Source: RGIG3701 sp030530205 (GTDB lineage Bacteria; Planctomycetota; Planctomycetia; Pirellulales; Thermoguttaceae). From it: 64,000 bases of DNA. Both the position numbers and the translations under genes were made by a program. The notes below the pieces were generated by a model, which did no database searches, was not told the origin of the DNA, and was given only the letters and a program-made list of their open reading frames with translations. Numbering within the stretch: the first letter of the stretch is position 1; each line of letters begins with the position of its first letter. The stretch lies in the NCBI GenBank assembly GCA_030530205.1, contig JAUMVK010000007.1:56366-120365 (forward strand). Direction: 5' to 3'. Positions 42,739-52,557 of this stretch are shown here, in pieces.

Positions 42739-45516
42739 TTACTCTTCCGTTTCCTCGTCCGCTCCGTCGTTTTCTTCCGGCGGCACGACTTTCACAGCCA
42801 CCAGGCGGTCATCCGCGTCCACGTTCATCACCCGGACGCCCTGCGTATTGCGGCCGGTCACGCGGACTTCATCGACGTTCAGGCGCTGGATCTTGCCGCG
42901 GGCGGTCATGATCAGGATCTGGTCACCCGGGAAGACCACCGCGACGCCGATCACATCGCCGTTGCGCTTGCTCGTCCGAATGTCCAGGATCCCCAGCCCG
43001 CCACGGGTTTGACGGCGGTAGGAGCGCGCGCTGACTTCCGTCTCTTCGCCTTCAGCATTTTCGGAGGCCTCGGCGTTTTCCGCGCCTTCCGCGTTTTCAT
43101 CAGCCGCCGGAGTGGTTTCGTCCTCGGGGATCGCCGCCGTGTTTTCGTCTTCAGGAGCCGCAGGCACCGAATTGTCGTACCCGAACGGCGTCTGCTTGCC
43201 GTAGCCGTTTTCGCAGACGGTCAGGAGGTTCGCACCCGGTTTCACGATCGCCATTCCAACCACCTCGTCGCCGTCACGCAGGCGGATGCCGCGGACGCCC
43301 GTGGCGGTGCGGCCCATCGGGCGGACGTCCGTATGGTCGAAACGAATCGCGCGGCCTTTCTTCGTGGAGAGCACGATGTCCTCGCCCGGCCCCACAATAT
43401 CGACGCCGATGATCTCGTCCCCCTCACGCAAATTGCAGGCGATGAGCCCGAGTTTGCGCGGACGGCGGTAGTCGGCCAGGTCGGTCTTTTTGATCACACC
43501 GTTCCGGGTGGCCATCACGAGGTAAAGCCCCTCCTGATCGAAATCGCGCACCGGCCGGCACTGGGCGATTTTCTCGTCCTTTTCCAAAGCCAGGAAGTTT
43601 ACGATTGCCCGGCCCATTCCGTCACGCGCGGCCTCCGGAATGTCGTAGATTTTGCGCCAGTAAACCTTTCCTTTGTTCGTGAAGAACATCAGGAAGTCGT
43701 GCGTCGAACCGACGATCAGGTGCTCGATCGGGTCCTCGCCCTTGGTTTTGGCCCCTTTGAGGCCCTTCCCGCCACGGCGCTGCGCCTTGAAAGCGGAGGT
43801 GGAAGTACGCTTGATGAATCCGCCGGCCGTGATGGAGACCACCATGTTTTCTTCGGTGATCAGGTCTTCCAGATTCGTGTCGAGGTCCACCAGTTCGATT
43901 CCCGTGCGACGCGCGTCGCCATACTTGTCGCGCATTTCTTCCAGGTCGGAGCGAATGATCGCAAGAATGTACGACTTGTCCGAAAGGATCTGATTGTACT
44001 CTTTAATGTCCGCCAGAAGCTGGTTAAATTCATCGGCGAGTTTGGCCTGTTCCAGGTTCACCAACTGGCCCAACGTCATGCGCAGGATCGCGTCCACCTG
44101 CACCGGCGTGAGCGTGTACGCTTCTTTCTCGCCATACTCGAGCACAAAGTTCAGGAAACCGTCCTCGCCCAACGCGCGCTCGATCAGAGCCGCCGGGCAC
44201 TTGATTTCCGTGAGCAGACGCTCTTTCGCCTCGGCCTGCGTCCGGGACGTGCGGATCACCTGGATCACCTGGTCGATATTCGCATGCGCCAGAAGAAGCC
44301 CCTCGACCGTGTGCTTGCGCTGCCGGGCTTTGTTGAGCAGGAACTGCGTCCGGCGCCGAATGACGCTCATACGGTGACGGATGAATTCCTCGAGCATTTC
44401 TTTGAACGACATGACCCGCGGTTTCCCGTCCACCAGAGCAAGCAGAATGATCGAGAAACTGTCCTGCAGCGGCGAGAATTTGTAGAGCTGATTCAGCACC
44501 ACGTTCGGGTCCGCATCACGTTTCAGATCCAGGATCACGCGCACCGGTTCTTTCAGGTCGCTTTCGTCGCGAATGTTGGAGATCCCCTCGATCCGGCCAT
44601 TCGTGACCAACTCGGCGATTTTATTAATGACGTTGAGTCGGGTCTGCTGGTACGGAATTTCGGAAACGACGATCCGGCTGCGGTTCCCCTTCATCTCCTC
44701 GATCCGTGCGCGGGCACGCACGACGATCGTGCTTCGACCAGTCAGGTATCCGTTATAAATTCCGCTGCGGCCACAGATGATGCCGCCGGTCGGGAAGTCG
44801 GGGCCGGGGACGATTTTCATGAGTTCAGGCAGCGAAACGCCCGGCTCATCGATCACGCGGATCAGGGCGTTGCAGATCTCCGTCAGGTTGTGAGGCGGGA
44901 TGCTCGTCGCCATACCGACTGCGATCCCGTTCGCACCATTCACGAGCAGGTTCGGGAATTTGGACGGCAGAACGACCGGCTCCAGATTGCGTTCGTCGTA
45001 GGTCGGAATGAAGTCCACCGTGTCGAGCTTGAGGTCCTCCAGCATCATGGCGGCGAAACGCGACATTCGGGCCTCGGTGTATCGCATGGCCGCCGGGGGC
45101 AGACCAGCGATAGAGCCGAAATTCCCCTGCTTATCGACCAGGACGTAGCGCATGTTCCACTCCTGCGCCATGCGGACCATGGTCGGATAGACGATGCTTT
45201 CGCCGTGCGGGTGGTAGTTGCCGCTCGTGTCGCCGGAGATTTTCGCGCTTTTCACTCGAGCGGACGTCGGGCCAAGATTCAGGTCGTTCATCGCCACAAG
45301 AATACGGCGCTGGGAGGGTTTCAGACCGTCGTGAACGTTCGGCAGGGCGCGGCTCACGATGACGCTCATGGCATACGTGAGGTAACTGGTTTTCATTTCG
45401 TCTTCGACGGTGTATTCAAGCATTTTCCCGCCGCCGACGATTTGCGCGTCATTTGCCTGTGGATTCACGTTTTCGTTCGAGGATTCATCCATCGGAGGAA
45501 TGTTTTCGTCTGCCAC
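42739..45516 (-). CDS. gyrA: DNA gyrase subunit A
   Basis: Breakage-reunion subunit of gyrase, 925 residues. The start is GTG with GAAGG upstream. The winged-helix/tower contains SGNYHPHGESIVYPTMVRMAQ, with the catalytic Tyr in AAMRYTEARMS. The GyrA-box AQRRGGKGLKG in the C-terminal pinwheel distinguishes it from ParC. Position 87 (E. coli numbering) is Pro instead of Asp and position 82 is Glu; Ser83 is kept. Between pinwheel blades, about residues 780-830, there is an extra acidic segment of Glu/Asn/Ala repeats (ENAEGAENAEASENAEGEE) not present in E. coli GyrA. It is transcribed alone from a good promoter; no gyrB is adjacent. Confidence 0.96.
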   Translation of the reverse strand: MADENIPPMDESSNENVNPQANDAQIVGGGKMLEYTVEDEMKTSYLTYAMSVIVSRALPNVHDGLKPSQRRILVAMNDLNLGPTSARVKSAKISGDTSGNYHPHGESIVYPTMVRMAQEWNMRYVLVDKQGNFGSIAGLPPAAMRYTEARMSRFAAMMLEDLKLDTVDFIPTYDERNLEPVVLPSKFPNLLVNGANGIAVGMATSIPPHNLTEICNALIRVIDEPGVSLPELMKIVPGPDFPTGGIICGRSGIYNGYLTGRSTIVVRARARIEEMKGNRSRIVVSEIPYQQTRLNVINKIAELVTNGRIEGISNIRDESDLKEPVRVILDLKRDADPNVVLNQLYKFSPLQDSFSIILLALVDGKPRVMSFKEMLEEFIRHRMSVIRRRTQFLLNKARQRKHTVEGLLLAHANIDQVIQVIRTSRTQAEAKERLLTEIKCPAALIERALGEDGFLNFVLEYGEKEAYTLTPVQVDAILRMTLGQLVNLEQAKLADEFNQLLADIKEYNQILSDKSYILAIIRSDLEEMRDKYGDARRTGIELVDLDTNLEDLITEENMVVSITAGGFIKRTSTSAFKAQRRGGKGLKGAKTKGEDPIEHLIVGSTHDFLMFFTNKGKVYWRKIYDIPEAARDGMGRAIVNFLALEKDEKIAQCRPVRDFDQEGLYLVMATRNGVIKKTDLADYRRPRKLGLIACNLREGDEIIGVDIVGPGEDIVLSTKKGRAIRFDHTDVRPMGRTATGVRGIRLRDGDEVVGMAIVKPGANLLTVCENGYGKQTPFGYDNSVPAAPEDENTAAIPEDETTPAADENAEGAENAEASENAEGEETEVSARSYRRQTRGGLGILDIRTSKRNGDVIGVAVVFPGDQILIMTARGKIQRLNVDEVRVTGRNTQGVRVMNVDADDRLVAVKVVPPEENDGADEETEE

Positions 45517-45568
45517 GATTCAACCTTCTTTCCTAAACCGGTACAATTATTAATTAATAGTTAAGTGT

Positions 45569-45597
45569 ATTTTACCATTTTTTTCCCAATCTTTCAA
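45569..45597 (-). promoter_or_regulatory. Promoter of gyrA
   Basis: Minus strand: TTGAAA, 17 bases, TAAAAT, about 55 bases upstream of the GTG start. Confidence 0.75.
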
Positions 45598-45639
45598 GCC
45601 CCCCCGGCGAGAGATTTTGTGTTTTTTTGGGGGAGATTA

Positions 45640-45668
45640 TTGACAGAATGAACGGCACAGGGTAAAAT
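45640..45668 (+). promoter_or_regulatory. Promoter of the beta-helix gene
   Basis: TTGACA, 17 bases, TAAAAT. It is divergent from the gyrA promoter and leaves a leader of about 150 bases before the start at 45828. Confidence 0.78.
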
Positions 45669-45675
45669 AGGAAAC

Positions 45676-45808
45676 AATGAATAATGAATAACGAATAACG
45701 AATAATGAAAAGAGGGAAAATGGGGAGGAATCCATCCCAAAATTCATTTCTCATTATTCGTTTTTCGTTCTTCATTCTTCATTTTTCATTATTCCCCCCA
45801 TCCTCTTT
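45676..45808. repeat. AT-rich tandem repeat forming two opposed arms in the beta-helix leader
   Basis: A first arm of AATGAATAATGAATAACG units (45676-45710) and a second arm of ATTATTCGTTTTTCGTTCTTC units (45751-45794) are approximately complementary, flanked by GGGGAGGA / CCCCCCATCC. The transcribed leader could fold into a long imperfect hairpin. Confidence 0.65.
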
Positions 45809-45827
45809 TTACTTTCGGCCCTTCACC

Positions 45828-48425
45828 ATGAACCATTTTGCCAAACTCATTTTCGTTCTGTTCTTCGCGGCCTCGCTGCCGGTTTTGGCCGCGGAAATTT
45901 CCCTCACTCACGGCGACGGAGGCGACTGCCGGACCTTCGGTCAGGCGCAGAAACTCTGGCGCTCCGCCCAGAAAAACGCCCAGCCCGGTGAAACCGTCAC
46001 GGTCCTGATCGGTCCCGGCGACTGGTACTTTGACGAAACGGTCGAAATCGGCCCCGAAGACCGCCGCGTCCCACTCGTTTTTCGGGCCGCCGACCCACAG
46101 GATCCGCCACGTCTGCTCGGGAGCCGCCCCATTCCGGCCGAAAGCTGGAAAAAGGTCCGAACCCGGTCCGGGCTGAGCCTCCTTCAGGCTCCGCTTCCCG
46201 AAGAGATCCTTGAGAAGTTCGAGGGGCCGGGCGCGCTTTTCTCGGATCTGAAAGACTTCCCCGCGAACGGACTGTTCCCGTACCGGCGAGCGCGTCATCC
46301 CGACCCGGATCTGAGCCAGGACCCGCTGCGGCGCGGTTTCTTTTACGTGGACCGTGCGATGGACCCGACCGGGAAGCTCGGCGGATCGGTCGGCTGCATC
46401 CATAACGTCGGGGACACGCTGGTCTATGAGGTCGATCTTCCCGAGGACGGTGACTACACCGTGTGGGCGTACTACTCGCAGAACAATCGCGTGGAAGACG
46501 TCGGAAAGAATTTCACGCTGGAAATCGCGGAGTTTGAACCGAGCGCAGACTCGAAAGCCCTGCGGCACACGCAGTCCTGGGCGAAAAAACCGGCCGAGCT
46601 GAACCCGAAGGCCGCGGCGGCGTTCATTCCAAAAGAGGGCGGCTGGTCGCAAGGCCCCGTCCCGATGCTGGGTCTGGACGATACGGGGTCCTGGTCGGCG
46701 AAACGCTGGGCAAAAACCGCCACCTTTTCGTGTAAAAAAGGCCCCGCGCTTCTGAAATGGATGAACCGGAAAGGGCTTGGACTGAATCTGGATGGTCTGC
46801 TCCTCGCGAAAAATCCGGACTGGAAACCGAACGCGACGCTCGAAGACCCGACGGGCCAGCCGATCGTCGTGATCTCCGCCGAATCGTTCGTCATTGGGAT
46901 CGGGCCACAGCTCGCCTTCGGCTCCAAAGGTGGTTCCTCGAAAAAATTCGGTGCGGTGCCAGGTGAACTCCACGCACGCTGGGCCGACCCGGCGCTTGAA
47001 ATGCACATTTTCCAGAGCGGCTCGTGCCACGCGTTCAAGGAAATCGTTCAGGTCACGTCAATTGATGAGGAAACCGGCGTCGTTTCTCTTGCCGGACCGG
47101 AAGCGACCGCGACGCTGAACAAAGGGGACCGTTTTTACCTCGAAAACCGGTTTGAGTTCCTCTCCCAGCCGGGCGAGTGGTTCCTCAACCGGGAAACCGG
47201 GGTCCTGAGCGTCTGCCCGTTCCAGACCCCTGAAAACGTGAAAAAGCCGATCGAGTACCGTTTCGCGGTCCTGGGGACGCTTTTCAGCGTGAACTCCGGG
47301 GAAAACGTGGGAACGGAACAGGCGCAGGCTCTGGCGCCGGTCCGTTTTGAAGGGCTGAACTTCGCCGAAACCGCCCACACGCGGCAGGATTCCTGCGTCG
47401 GGTACTCGATGGGCGCGCGGGGCGTGATCGAGGTGAACGAAACGTCCGGCGTGACCGTTTCCAACTGCTCGTTCATGGACGTCGGGCGCTACGCGGTCCG
47501 GATCAAGGGCGGGAACGGGAACGCCGTGAAAAAATGCCGCGTCCTGCGGTCGGCTCAGGGCGGCGTCCTCATCATGGACGAATCGAGCCGGAACGTCGTG
47601 GAAGACTGCGATTTCCGCGAGCTTGGCCTCGATTACAAGCACATCGGCGGCGTGGTCCTGGAAAGAGGGGCCTCGGAAAACCTCGTGAGCCACTGCACGA
47701 TCAACGGCTCCAGCCGGTACGGCATTTCGATGAAGAACGCCGGCGGGAAAAACGTCATTGAGTTCAACGACGTCTGGAACACCAGCCGCGAAACGAACGA
47801 TACGGGCGCGATCGAAGTGACGCAGGGCGACCGCAATTTCCGCAGCGGATCGGTCATCCGAAACAATCGGGTCGTGAACTCCATCGGTTATTCGTGCGCC
47901 GGGCCAGAAAAGCCCCTTTACTTCTCGTGGGGAATCTACCTCGATTCGTTCGCAGGCGGGTACACCGTCGAGAATAATTACGTGTACGGCACGAGCCACG
48001 GCGGGTTTATGTTCCAGGGCGGAAAAGGAAACACGGTCCGGAATAATATTTTCCGCGCCTCCAGCCTGAATAACGGGCACTTCACGAACTTCCTGAAGAA
48101 CCCGGAGGACCTCGAATTCTCGCACAACATCGTGACGTTCGACGAGCCGGAGGCCCGTCTGTTCTCGCTGGGCGCCGGGATCGAAGAGTCGATGAAACTC
48201 TGCGACTTCAACCTGATCTGGTGTTCTGCCGCACCGATCGGGCAAATTCAGGGCTGGGAGCAGTGGAAGAAACTGGGCTTTGACGAACACGGCATTTCGG
48301 CCGACCCACTTTTCCTTCATCCCGAAAAACACGACGGTCTTCTGAAACCCGAGAGCCCCGCGTGGAAACTGGGCTTCAAACCGATCGACCTTTCGACGGT
48401 CGGAGTAAGATTGAATCAGGAGTAA
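45828..48425 (+). CDS. Secreted right-handed parallel beta-helix protein, GH141-like
   Basis: 865 residues. The start is taken at 45828 (MNHFAKLIFVLFFAASLPVLA, a clear signal peptide); an in-frame ATG 41 codons upstream would translate the repeat and bury the signal. After a beta-sandwich-like N-terminal part (about 100-350), the C-terminal half is a parallel beta-helix: repeated coils such as SGVTVSNCSFMDVGRYAVRI, RNVVEDCDFRELG, GYTVENNYVYGTSHGG and NTVRNNIF. The layout (DGGDCRTFGQAQKLW start, long insertion, helix) resembles GH141 enzymes active on fucosylated pectin or xylan, but the catalytic residues are not assigned. It is co-transcribed with the TIM-barrel gene six bases downstream. 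Confidence 0.8.
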   Translation: MNHFAKLIFVLFFAASLPVLAAEISLTHGDGGDCRTFGQAQKLWRSAQKNAQPGETVTVLIGPGDWYFDETVEIGPEDRRVPLVFRAADPQDPPRLLGSRPIPAESWKKVRTRSGLSLLQAPLPEEILEKFEGPGALFSDLKDFPANGLFPYRRARHPDPDLSQDPLRRGFFYVDRAMDPTGKLGGSVGCIHNVGDTLVYEVDLPEDGDYTVWAYYSQNNRVEDVGKNFTLEIAEFEPSADSKALRHTQSWAKKPAELNPKAAAAFIPKEGGWSQGPVPMLGLDDTGSWSAKRWAKTATFSCKKGPALLKWMNRKGLGLNLDGLLLAKNPDWKPNATLEDPTGQPIVVISAESFVIGIGPQLAFGSKGGSSKKFGAVPGELHARWADPALEMHIFQSGSCHAFKEIVQVTSIDEETGVVSLAGPEATATLNKGDRFYLENRFEFLSQPGEWFLNRETGVLSVCPFQTPENVKKPIEYRFAVLGTLFSVNSGENVGTEQAQALAPVRFEGLNFAETAHTRQDSCVGYSMGARGVIEVNETSGVTVSNCSFMDVGRYAVRIKGGNGNAVKKCRVLRSAQGGVLIMDESSRNVVEDCDFRELGLDYKHIGGVVLERGASENLVSHCTINGSSRYGISMKNAGGKNVIEFNDVWNTSRETNDTGAIEVTQGDRNFRSGSVIRNNRVVNSIGYSCAGPEKPLYFSWGIYLDSFAGGYTVENNYVYGTSHGGFMFQGGKGNTVRNNIFRASSLNNGHFTNFLKNPEDLEFSHNIVTFDEPEARLFSLGAGIEESMKLCDFNLIWCSAAPIGQIQGWEQWKKLGFDEHGISADPLFLHPEKHDGLLKPESPAWKLGFKPIDLSTVGVRLNQE

Positions 48426-48431
48426 AAGAAA

Positions 48432-49298
48432 ATGAAGCGATTTTTATTGATTGGCGCGCTGGTTTTGGTTTTCGCCGCGGTTTCCCCGGCACTCGCGGAA
48501 CAGTTCAAAGGCCAGTTCGGGCTCCAGATGTACAGCGTACGGAGCATCGCCGAGGACGACATGGAGGCGGCGATGAAACTCGCGTCAGAACTTGGTTTCA
48601 CGATCGTCGAGGCAAACCGCCTTTACAAAACGACGGCCGAGGAGTACAAAGCTCTGCTCGACAAATACGGGCTGAAACCGGTTTGCAAGAACCAGGCGTG
48701 GAAAATGTACGAGACGGAAGAGGGCATTCAGGAAGTGATCCGTGAGGCGAAACTCTTCGGGATCCGTTACGTCGGCGTGGCGTGGTATCCGCACGGCTTT
48801 TGGGGACTCACCGAGTCGGAAGCGATCGCCGCCGCGAAGCGGTTCAACGAGATCGGGGAACGGTTCAGCCGCGAAGGGATGATTTTCGTGTACCATAATC
48901 ACGGCTACGAGTTCCTCCCGTGGAAGCACGGAAAGCCCGGCGAGACCATTTTTGACCTTCTGATCCAGAAGACCGACCCGCGCTGGGTGACGTTCAACAT
49001 GGACGTGACTTGGATGATTTTCCCCGGGGCCGACCCGGTCCACTACCTGCGCAAGTACCCGGACCGGTTCCGTCTGATGCACCTGAAAGACCTGAAAAAA
49101 GGGGTGAAGGGGAACCTTTCGGGAACGACTCCAACCGAAAATGACGTCGCCCTGGGGACCGGTCAGGCCAATTTCCCGGAAATCCTCAAGGCCGCGCAGG
49201 AGGCCGGAGTTGAGTATTACCTGATCGAAGATGAGTCGGACGATTTCCGGACGCAGATCCCGGAAAGCATGAAGTACCTGAAAAGTATCTCGTGGTAA
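48432..49298 (+). CDS. Secreted sugar-phosphate isomerase/epimerase-like TIM-barrel protein
   Basis: 288 residues. A Sec signal peptide (FLLIGALVLVFAAVSPALAEQ) precedes an AP-endonuclease-2/xylose-isomerase-like barrel: GLQMYSVRSIAEDD, VYHNHGYEFLPW, FNMDVTWMIFPGAD, RLMHLKDLKKG and EYYLIEDES supply metal-ligand-type His, Asp and Glu. The family usually isomerises sugars in the cytosol, so an exported member is notable and should act on free sugars or oligosaccharides in the periplasm. GGAG lies at the end of the upstream gene and the ATG follows its stop by six bases, so the two are coupled with the beta-helix protein. Confidence 0.87.
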   Translation: MKRFLLIGALVLVFAAVSPALAEQFKGQFGLQMYSVRSIAEDDMEAAMKLASELGFTIVEANRLYKTTAEEYKALLDKYGLKPVCKNQAWKMYETEEGIQEVIREAKLFGIRYVGVAWYPHGFWGLTESEAIAAAKRFNEIGERFSREGMIFVYHNHGYEFLPWKHGKPGETIFDLLIQKTDPRWVTFNMDVTWMIFPGADPVHYLRKYPDRFRLMHLKDLKKGVKGNLSGTTPTENDVALGTGQANFPEILKAAQEAGVEYYLIEDESDDFRTQIPESMKYLKSISW

Positions 49299-49304
49299 AA
49301 AACG

Positions 49305-49336
49305 AAAGGACCCGCCAAACCGATGGGTCCTTTTTC
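49305..49336 (+). terminator. Intrinsic terminator of the beta-helix/TIM-barrel operon
   Basis: AAAGGACCC pairs with GGGTCCTTT and is followed by a T-run. Confidence 0.85.
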
Positions 49337-49366
49337 TTAAAAAACTTTTACTTTAGCGTGGTTCGA

Positions 49367-52300
49367 TCAGTGCGTCGAACTCGGACCGGGCTGTGAGGCT
49401 ATGGCGCCTGAACCCGTGTTCTGCGGGAGGTTCGCCGCGATGTCCGCGACGCCGGAACCCGTGAAGTCACCTACGACCGGGCGTCCGTTCGGAACATGAT
49501 GGCGAACGTGCGCGACCGACGAATCCATCACGCCTTTACCTTCCACGTCGAGCACAAACTCACCATTGCGGTAAACGCCGACTTTGGAGACTTCCGAGTG
49601 ATCCCACTTCCCGACGACCGGCACGTCACCAGGCTGACCAAAGACGAACTGTTTATCCGCAGATGTGAAACGTCCGTCACCGTCATAATCGAGGGTCCAC
49701 TTCCCGTTGTTGTACACACCAACGCTCGCGACGCCGTCACCGTTCCAGTCACCAGCGACTGCGATGTCACCGGGCTTGCCGAACTGGAAGACGTGGTCCA
49801 CCACATCGCGACGAAGGATACCATCACGATGGGCCTTAACATAGTAATGGCCTTTGTTTTCGATCGGGATATTCTTGTACGTTCCAATCAACTGGTTTTC
49901 TGCGTCCGGGAGACCGTATTCGTGCGCTACGAGTTCACGGTCACCATCCCACGGCGTACCGAAGACACCAACGTCCGCCTTTCCATCGCCGTTCCAGTCA
50001 CCAACGATCGGCTGATCTCCGCGTTCACCAAGTTTCACCCAAAGGTCGTAGTCGTCCCACTGACGGTTTCCGTTCAGGTCGATGAACCAGAAGCCATCGG
50101 TAAAGATCGCGAACTCGTCCACACCGTCGCCGTTGAAGTCACCAGCCAGGAGGCGGGCGCTCCGAAGTTCATCCGTGGTCCAAACCCGACCGGGGTCCAG
50201 ACCTTCAGCAAGCATCTGACGAACACGAGCCAGCGCACGGCCTTCCCACGATTGTGGGTCGAAACTGGTCAGGTCAAGGTCGGCGATGCGCAGGTAATTA
50301 GCGTAAGCCGCCGCGTTCGCCTGAGCCGCCAGGGCGCTCGCATTCGCATTCGCGAAAGCATCAGCGTTGGCGTAGGCGTTTACATTTCCGTTCGCGTCCG
50401 CCAGGATGGAAGCCGCAGCAGCATTTCCGGCAGCGTTCCCCAAGATTCCCGCCGCAGCGTTCCCCATGGCACCCGCCGCAGCCGCATAAGCCCCAGCGCT
50501 GCCAGAGCCAAGGACTGCGAGGTGGAAAGCCGCTCCGCCGCCGCCCGAACCACCAAGGGAAAGACCCGTGGAGTTCCCGAAATACGGCATATAACTGTTC
50601 CCGATGACCGGCGCGGAACCTCCACCCGGATGGTGAACCGGCGGGGGCAAAGTGATCCGCGGCGGGGTGCCTCCCGGAGGCGGCGTTTTTTCCCACACGA
50701 CTTTAATTTCGCTGAAGTTGTACTCGATGCCGTGGTCACCCCAATCCAGGTTAATATCGTAAATCAGGTCGCCGTCCGGCACGAGCGAATCACCACCGAG
50801 ATCACCCGGCGTATCGATGCCGTCTATATACTGGGTCGGATGAACCTCAAAAATCCTGTACTGGCCCGGGGTCAGGTCAACGAATTCGTAGTAACCATAG
50901 ATGTTCGTGGTCGTACGGGCGACTTCGTTCCCATCGGAATCAATAAGGAGCAGCGTAATTCCGGCAAGCATCGTGTCGTCGGCGCTCCGGATGCCGGGGT
51001 ACAGTTCCCACAAATTGTCGGGTAATTTCTGACCTTCCTTGAGTACAAGGTCCGGACCGTCTTTGAAGACATAACCGGAAATGGAGCACCTTTCGTACTG
51101 CACTTCCCAGAAGTCGTAATGAATTCCAACGTCGTTGGAGAACAGGCAAATGTCGCCAAGGTAGTCATTCGCGAGAACGACCCCGCGTTTCACGCCGTCC
51201 ACCGTACCGACACGCTCACCGCCGTCTTCGAATTCGATCGGCTGGTGCTCGTAGATTTGGAACTCGCCGGGCATCAGATCGGTGAATTCGTAGTAACCGT
51301 ACGCGTTGGTGTAACGCGTATCAATGACCACGCCGTATTCGTTCTGCAGGTCGATCTGAACGCCCTCAAGGAGTTCATCGATCCCGGCGTCATACTGGTC
51401 GTTTTTGTTGACGTCGAGCCAGACGATACCCGAGATCTCGCAGGGACGATACTCGGAAAAGTTATTCTGAATGCTGTCTTCGCCGCCAAAGATCGTGATG
51501 TTGGAAAGTTCATTGACGCTGATCTGTGTACCCACGGGGATCCCATCAATGGTTCCCACGAAGGACGTAACATCTTTGTAACCATAAGGCTGAATTTCCA
51601 GCACGCGGTATGTTCCCGCCTCCACGTCGAATGAGTAGTGACCATTCGCGTCGGTGTAATCGGTCTGGACCCACTCGTATTTACCGGTTCTCTCGTTGAG
51701 TTTGTAAAGCTGAATTTCAACGTTCTCGATGTACTCGTCAATCCCCGCGCGGTACTGCGTTCCGGTCGCGGTCATATCTTCCCAGACATTCCCGGAAAGG
51801 GTGCAAGGCAGTTCGATCTGCACTGCGGACTCGAAGGCCGCAGCCGTGTAAACGCGCTGGTCCTGCCCGTCACGACCGATGGAGTATTTGTTCATGTACG
51901 GATCGTCCGGAAGGCCCGTAATCTCCACGAACTCAGAGATCAAATCGAAATCGTCCACGTAGCCGAGTTCGTCTTCGATGTTCAGCGTGTAGTAATTGGC
52001 GTGCTCGAATGTCGCTTTGAAGGTCGAAGACATTTCGTACTCACCGCCTTCAGCAACCGCCACGGTTTTGTAGTTTGAGCCGGCTGTGATGACCTGGTCC
52101 ACGTCGCAGGAGATCACCAGGACGTCACCCGCGGTGAAACCCTCCAGGTTGATCGTGACTTGAGTCGAGTCTGCGCTGATTTTGTAGCCCAGAACATCGT
52201 AATCGTCGGAGGGCAGGATTTGGAACGGGCTGTAACCATACACGCCCTGGCCCTGGTCGATGAAGCAGTAACTTCCGTCGTCCCAACGAGCCATATCGAT

Positions 52301-52519
52301 CGTGACCTGGGTCATTTCCGTGCCTTCCGCACCACCCTGGAACGCGACGTAGATGTAATCCGGGGCAGAGTCAGTACCGGATTCATTTTCAGTACCGGCA
52401 CCTTCATAGTACACTGTTCCAACATCGATCGGGCTGGCACTGAGCAGACAGCGGTTTTCCAGCAGTTCCATTCCTTTCAGGACGTGATGAAACATCTTTT
52501 TGGTATTTTTGACAGTCAT
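49367..52519 (-). CDS. Large surface protein with LEPR-XLL motif, SdrD-B domains and FG-GAP repeats
   Basis: 1050 residues. The N-terminus has no classical signal peptide but contains GMELLENRCLLSASP near residue 16-30, matching the planctomycete LEPR-XLL motif. Three SdrD-B/Cna-B-like domains follow (about 245-600): CTLSGNVWEDM, CEISGIVWLDVNKNDQYD, CSISGYVFKDG, each closing with an NGHYSF or YGYYEF strand. A Pro/Gly linker and a strongly Ala/Asn/Gly-rich segment (about 670-770, NANASALAAQANAAAYAN) precede five FG-GAP/VCBS-type calcium loops: AGDFNGDGVDEFAIF, DWNGDGKADVGVFG, DWNGDGVASVGVYN, then two degenerate copies. It is probably an extracellular adhesive or structural protein. The WD40 gene lies 38 bases upstream on the same strand. 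Confidence 0.87.
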   Translation of the reverse strand: MTVKNTKKMFHHVLKGMELLENRCLLSASPIDVGTVYYEGAGTENESGTDSAPDYIYVAFQGGAEGTEMTQVTIDMARWDDGSYCFIDQGQGVYGYSPFQILPSDDYDVLGYKISADSTQVTINLEGFTAGDVLVISCDVDQVITAGSNYKTVAVAEGGEYEMSSTFKATFEHANYYTLNIEDELGYVDDFDLISEFVEITGLPDDPYMNKYSIGRDGQDQRVYTAAAFESAVQIELPCTLSGNVWEDMTATGTQYRAGIDEYIENVEIQLYKLNERTGKYEWVQTDYTDANGHYSFDVEAGTYRVLEIQPYGYKDVTSFVGTIDGIPVGTQISVNELSNITIFGGEDSIQNNFSEYRPCEISGIVWLDVNKNDQYDAGIDELLEGVQIDLQNEYGVVIDTRYTNAYGYYEFTDLMPGEFQIYEHQPIEFEDGGERVGTVDGVKRGVVLANDYLGDICLFSNDVGIHYDFWEVQYERCSISGYVFKDGPDLVLKEGQKLPDNLWELYPGIRSADDTMLAGITLLLIDSDGNEVARTTTNIYGYYEFVDLTPGQYRIFEVHPTQYIDGIDTPGDLGGDSLVPDGDLIYDINLDWGDHGIEYNFSEIKVVWEKTPPPGGTPPRITLPPPVHHPGGGSAPVIGNSYMPYFGNSTGLSLGGSGGGGAAFHLAVLGSGSAGAYAAAAGAMGNAAAGILGNAAGNAAAASILADANGNVNAYANADAFANANASALAAQANAAAYANYLRIADLDLTSFDPQSWEGRALARVRQMLAEGLDPGRVWTTDELRSARLLAGDFNGDGVDEFAIFTDGFWFIDLNGNRQWDDYDLWVKLGERGDQPIVGDWNGDGKADVGVFGTPWDGDRELVAHEYGLPDAENQLIGTYKNIPIENKGHYYVKAHRDGILRRDVVDHVFQFGKPGDIAVAGDWNGDGVASVGVYNNGKWTLDYDGDGRFTSADKQFVFGQPGDVPVVGKWDHSEVSKVGVYRNGEFVLDVEGKGVMDSSVAHVRHHVPNGRPVVGDFTGSGVADIAANLPQNTGSGAIASQPGPSSTH

Positions 52520-52557
52520 TTTTGTATCAACCTTGAAAAAAATGATTTATGACTCGT

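Noticed and set aside
43009..45564. 851-residue open frame antisense to gyrA, and similar long antisense frames over serA, the Gfo/Idh gene at 8085 and the beta-helix gene
   Set aside because: They follow the codon bias of GC-rich genes on the opposite strand and encode His/Arg-rich sequence without any family motif; the real genes are unambiguous.
45705..45827. 41-codon extension of the beta-helix protein
   Set aside because: It translates the AT repeat and hides a good signal peptide that begins at 45828.
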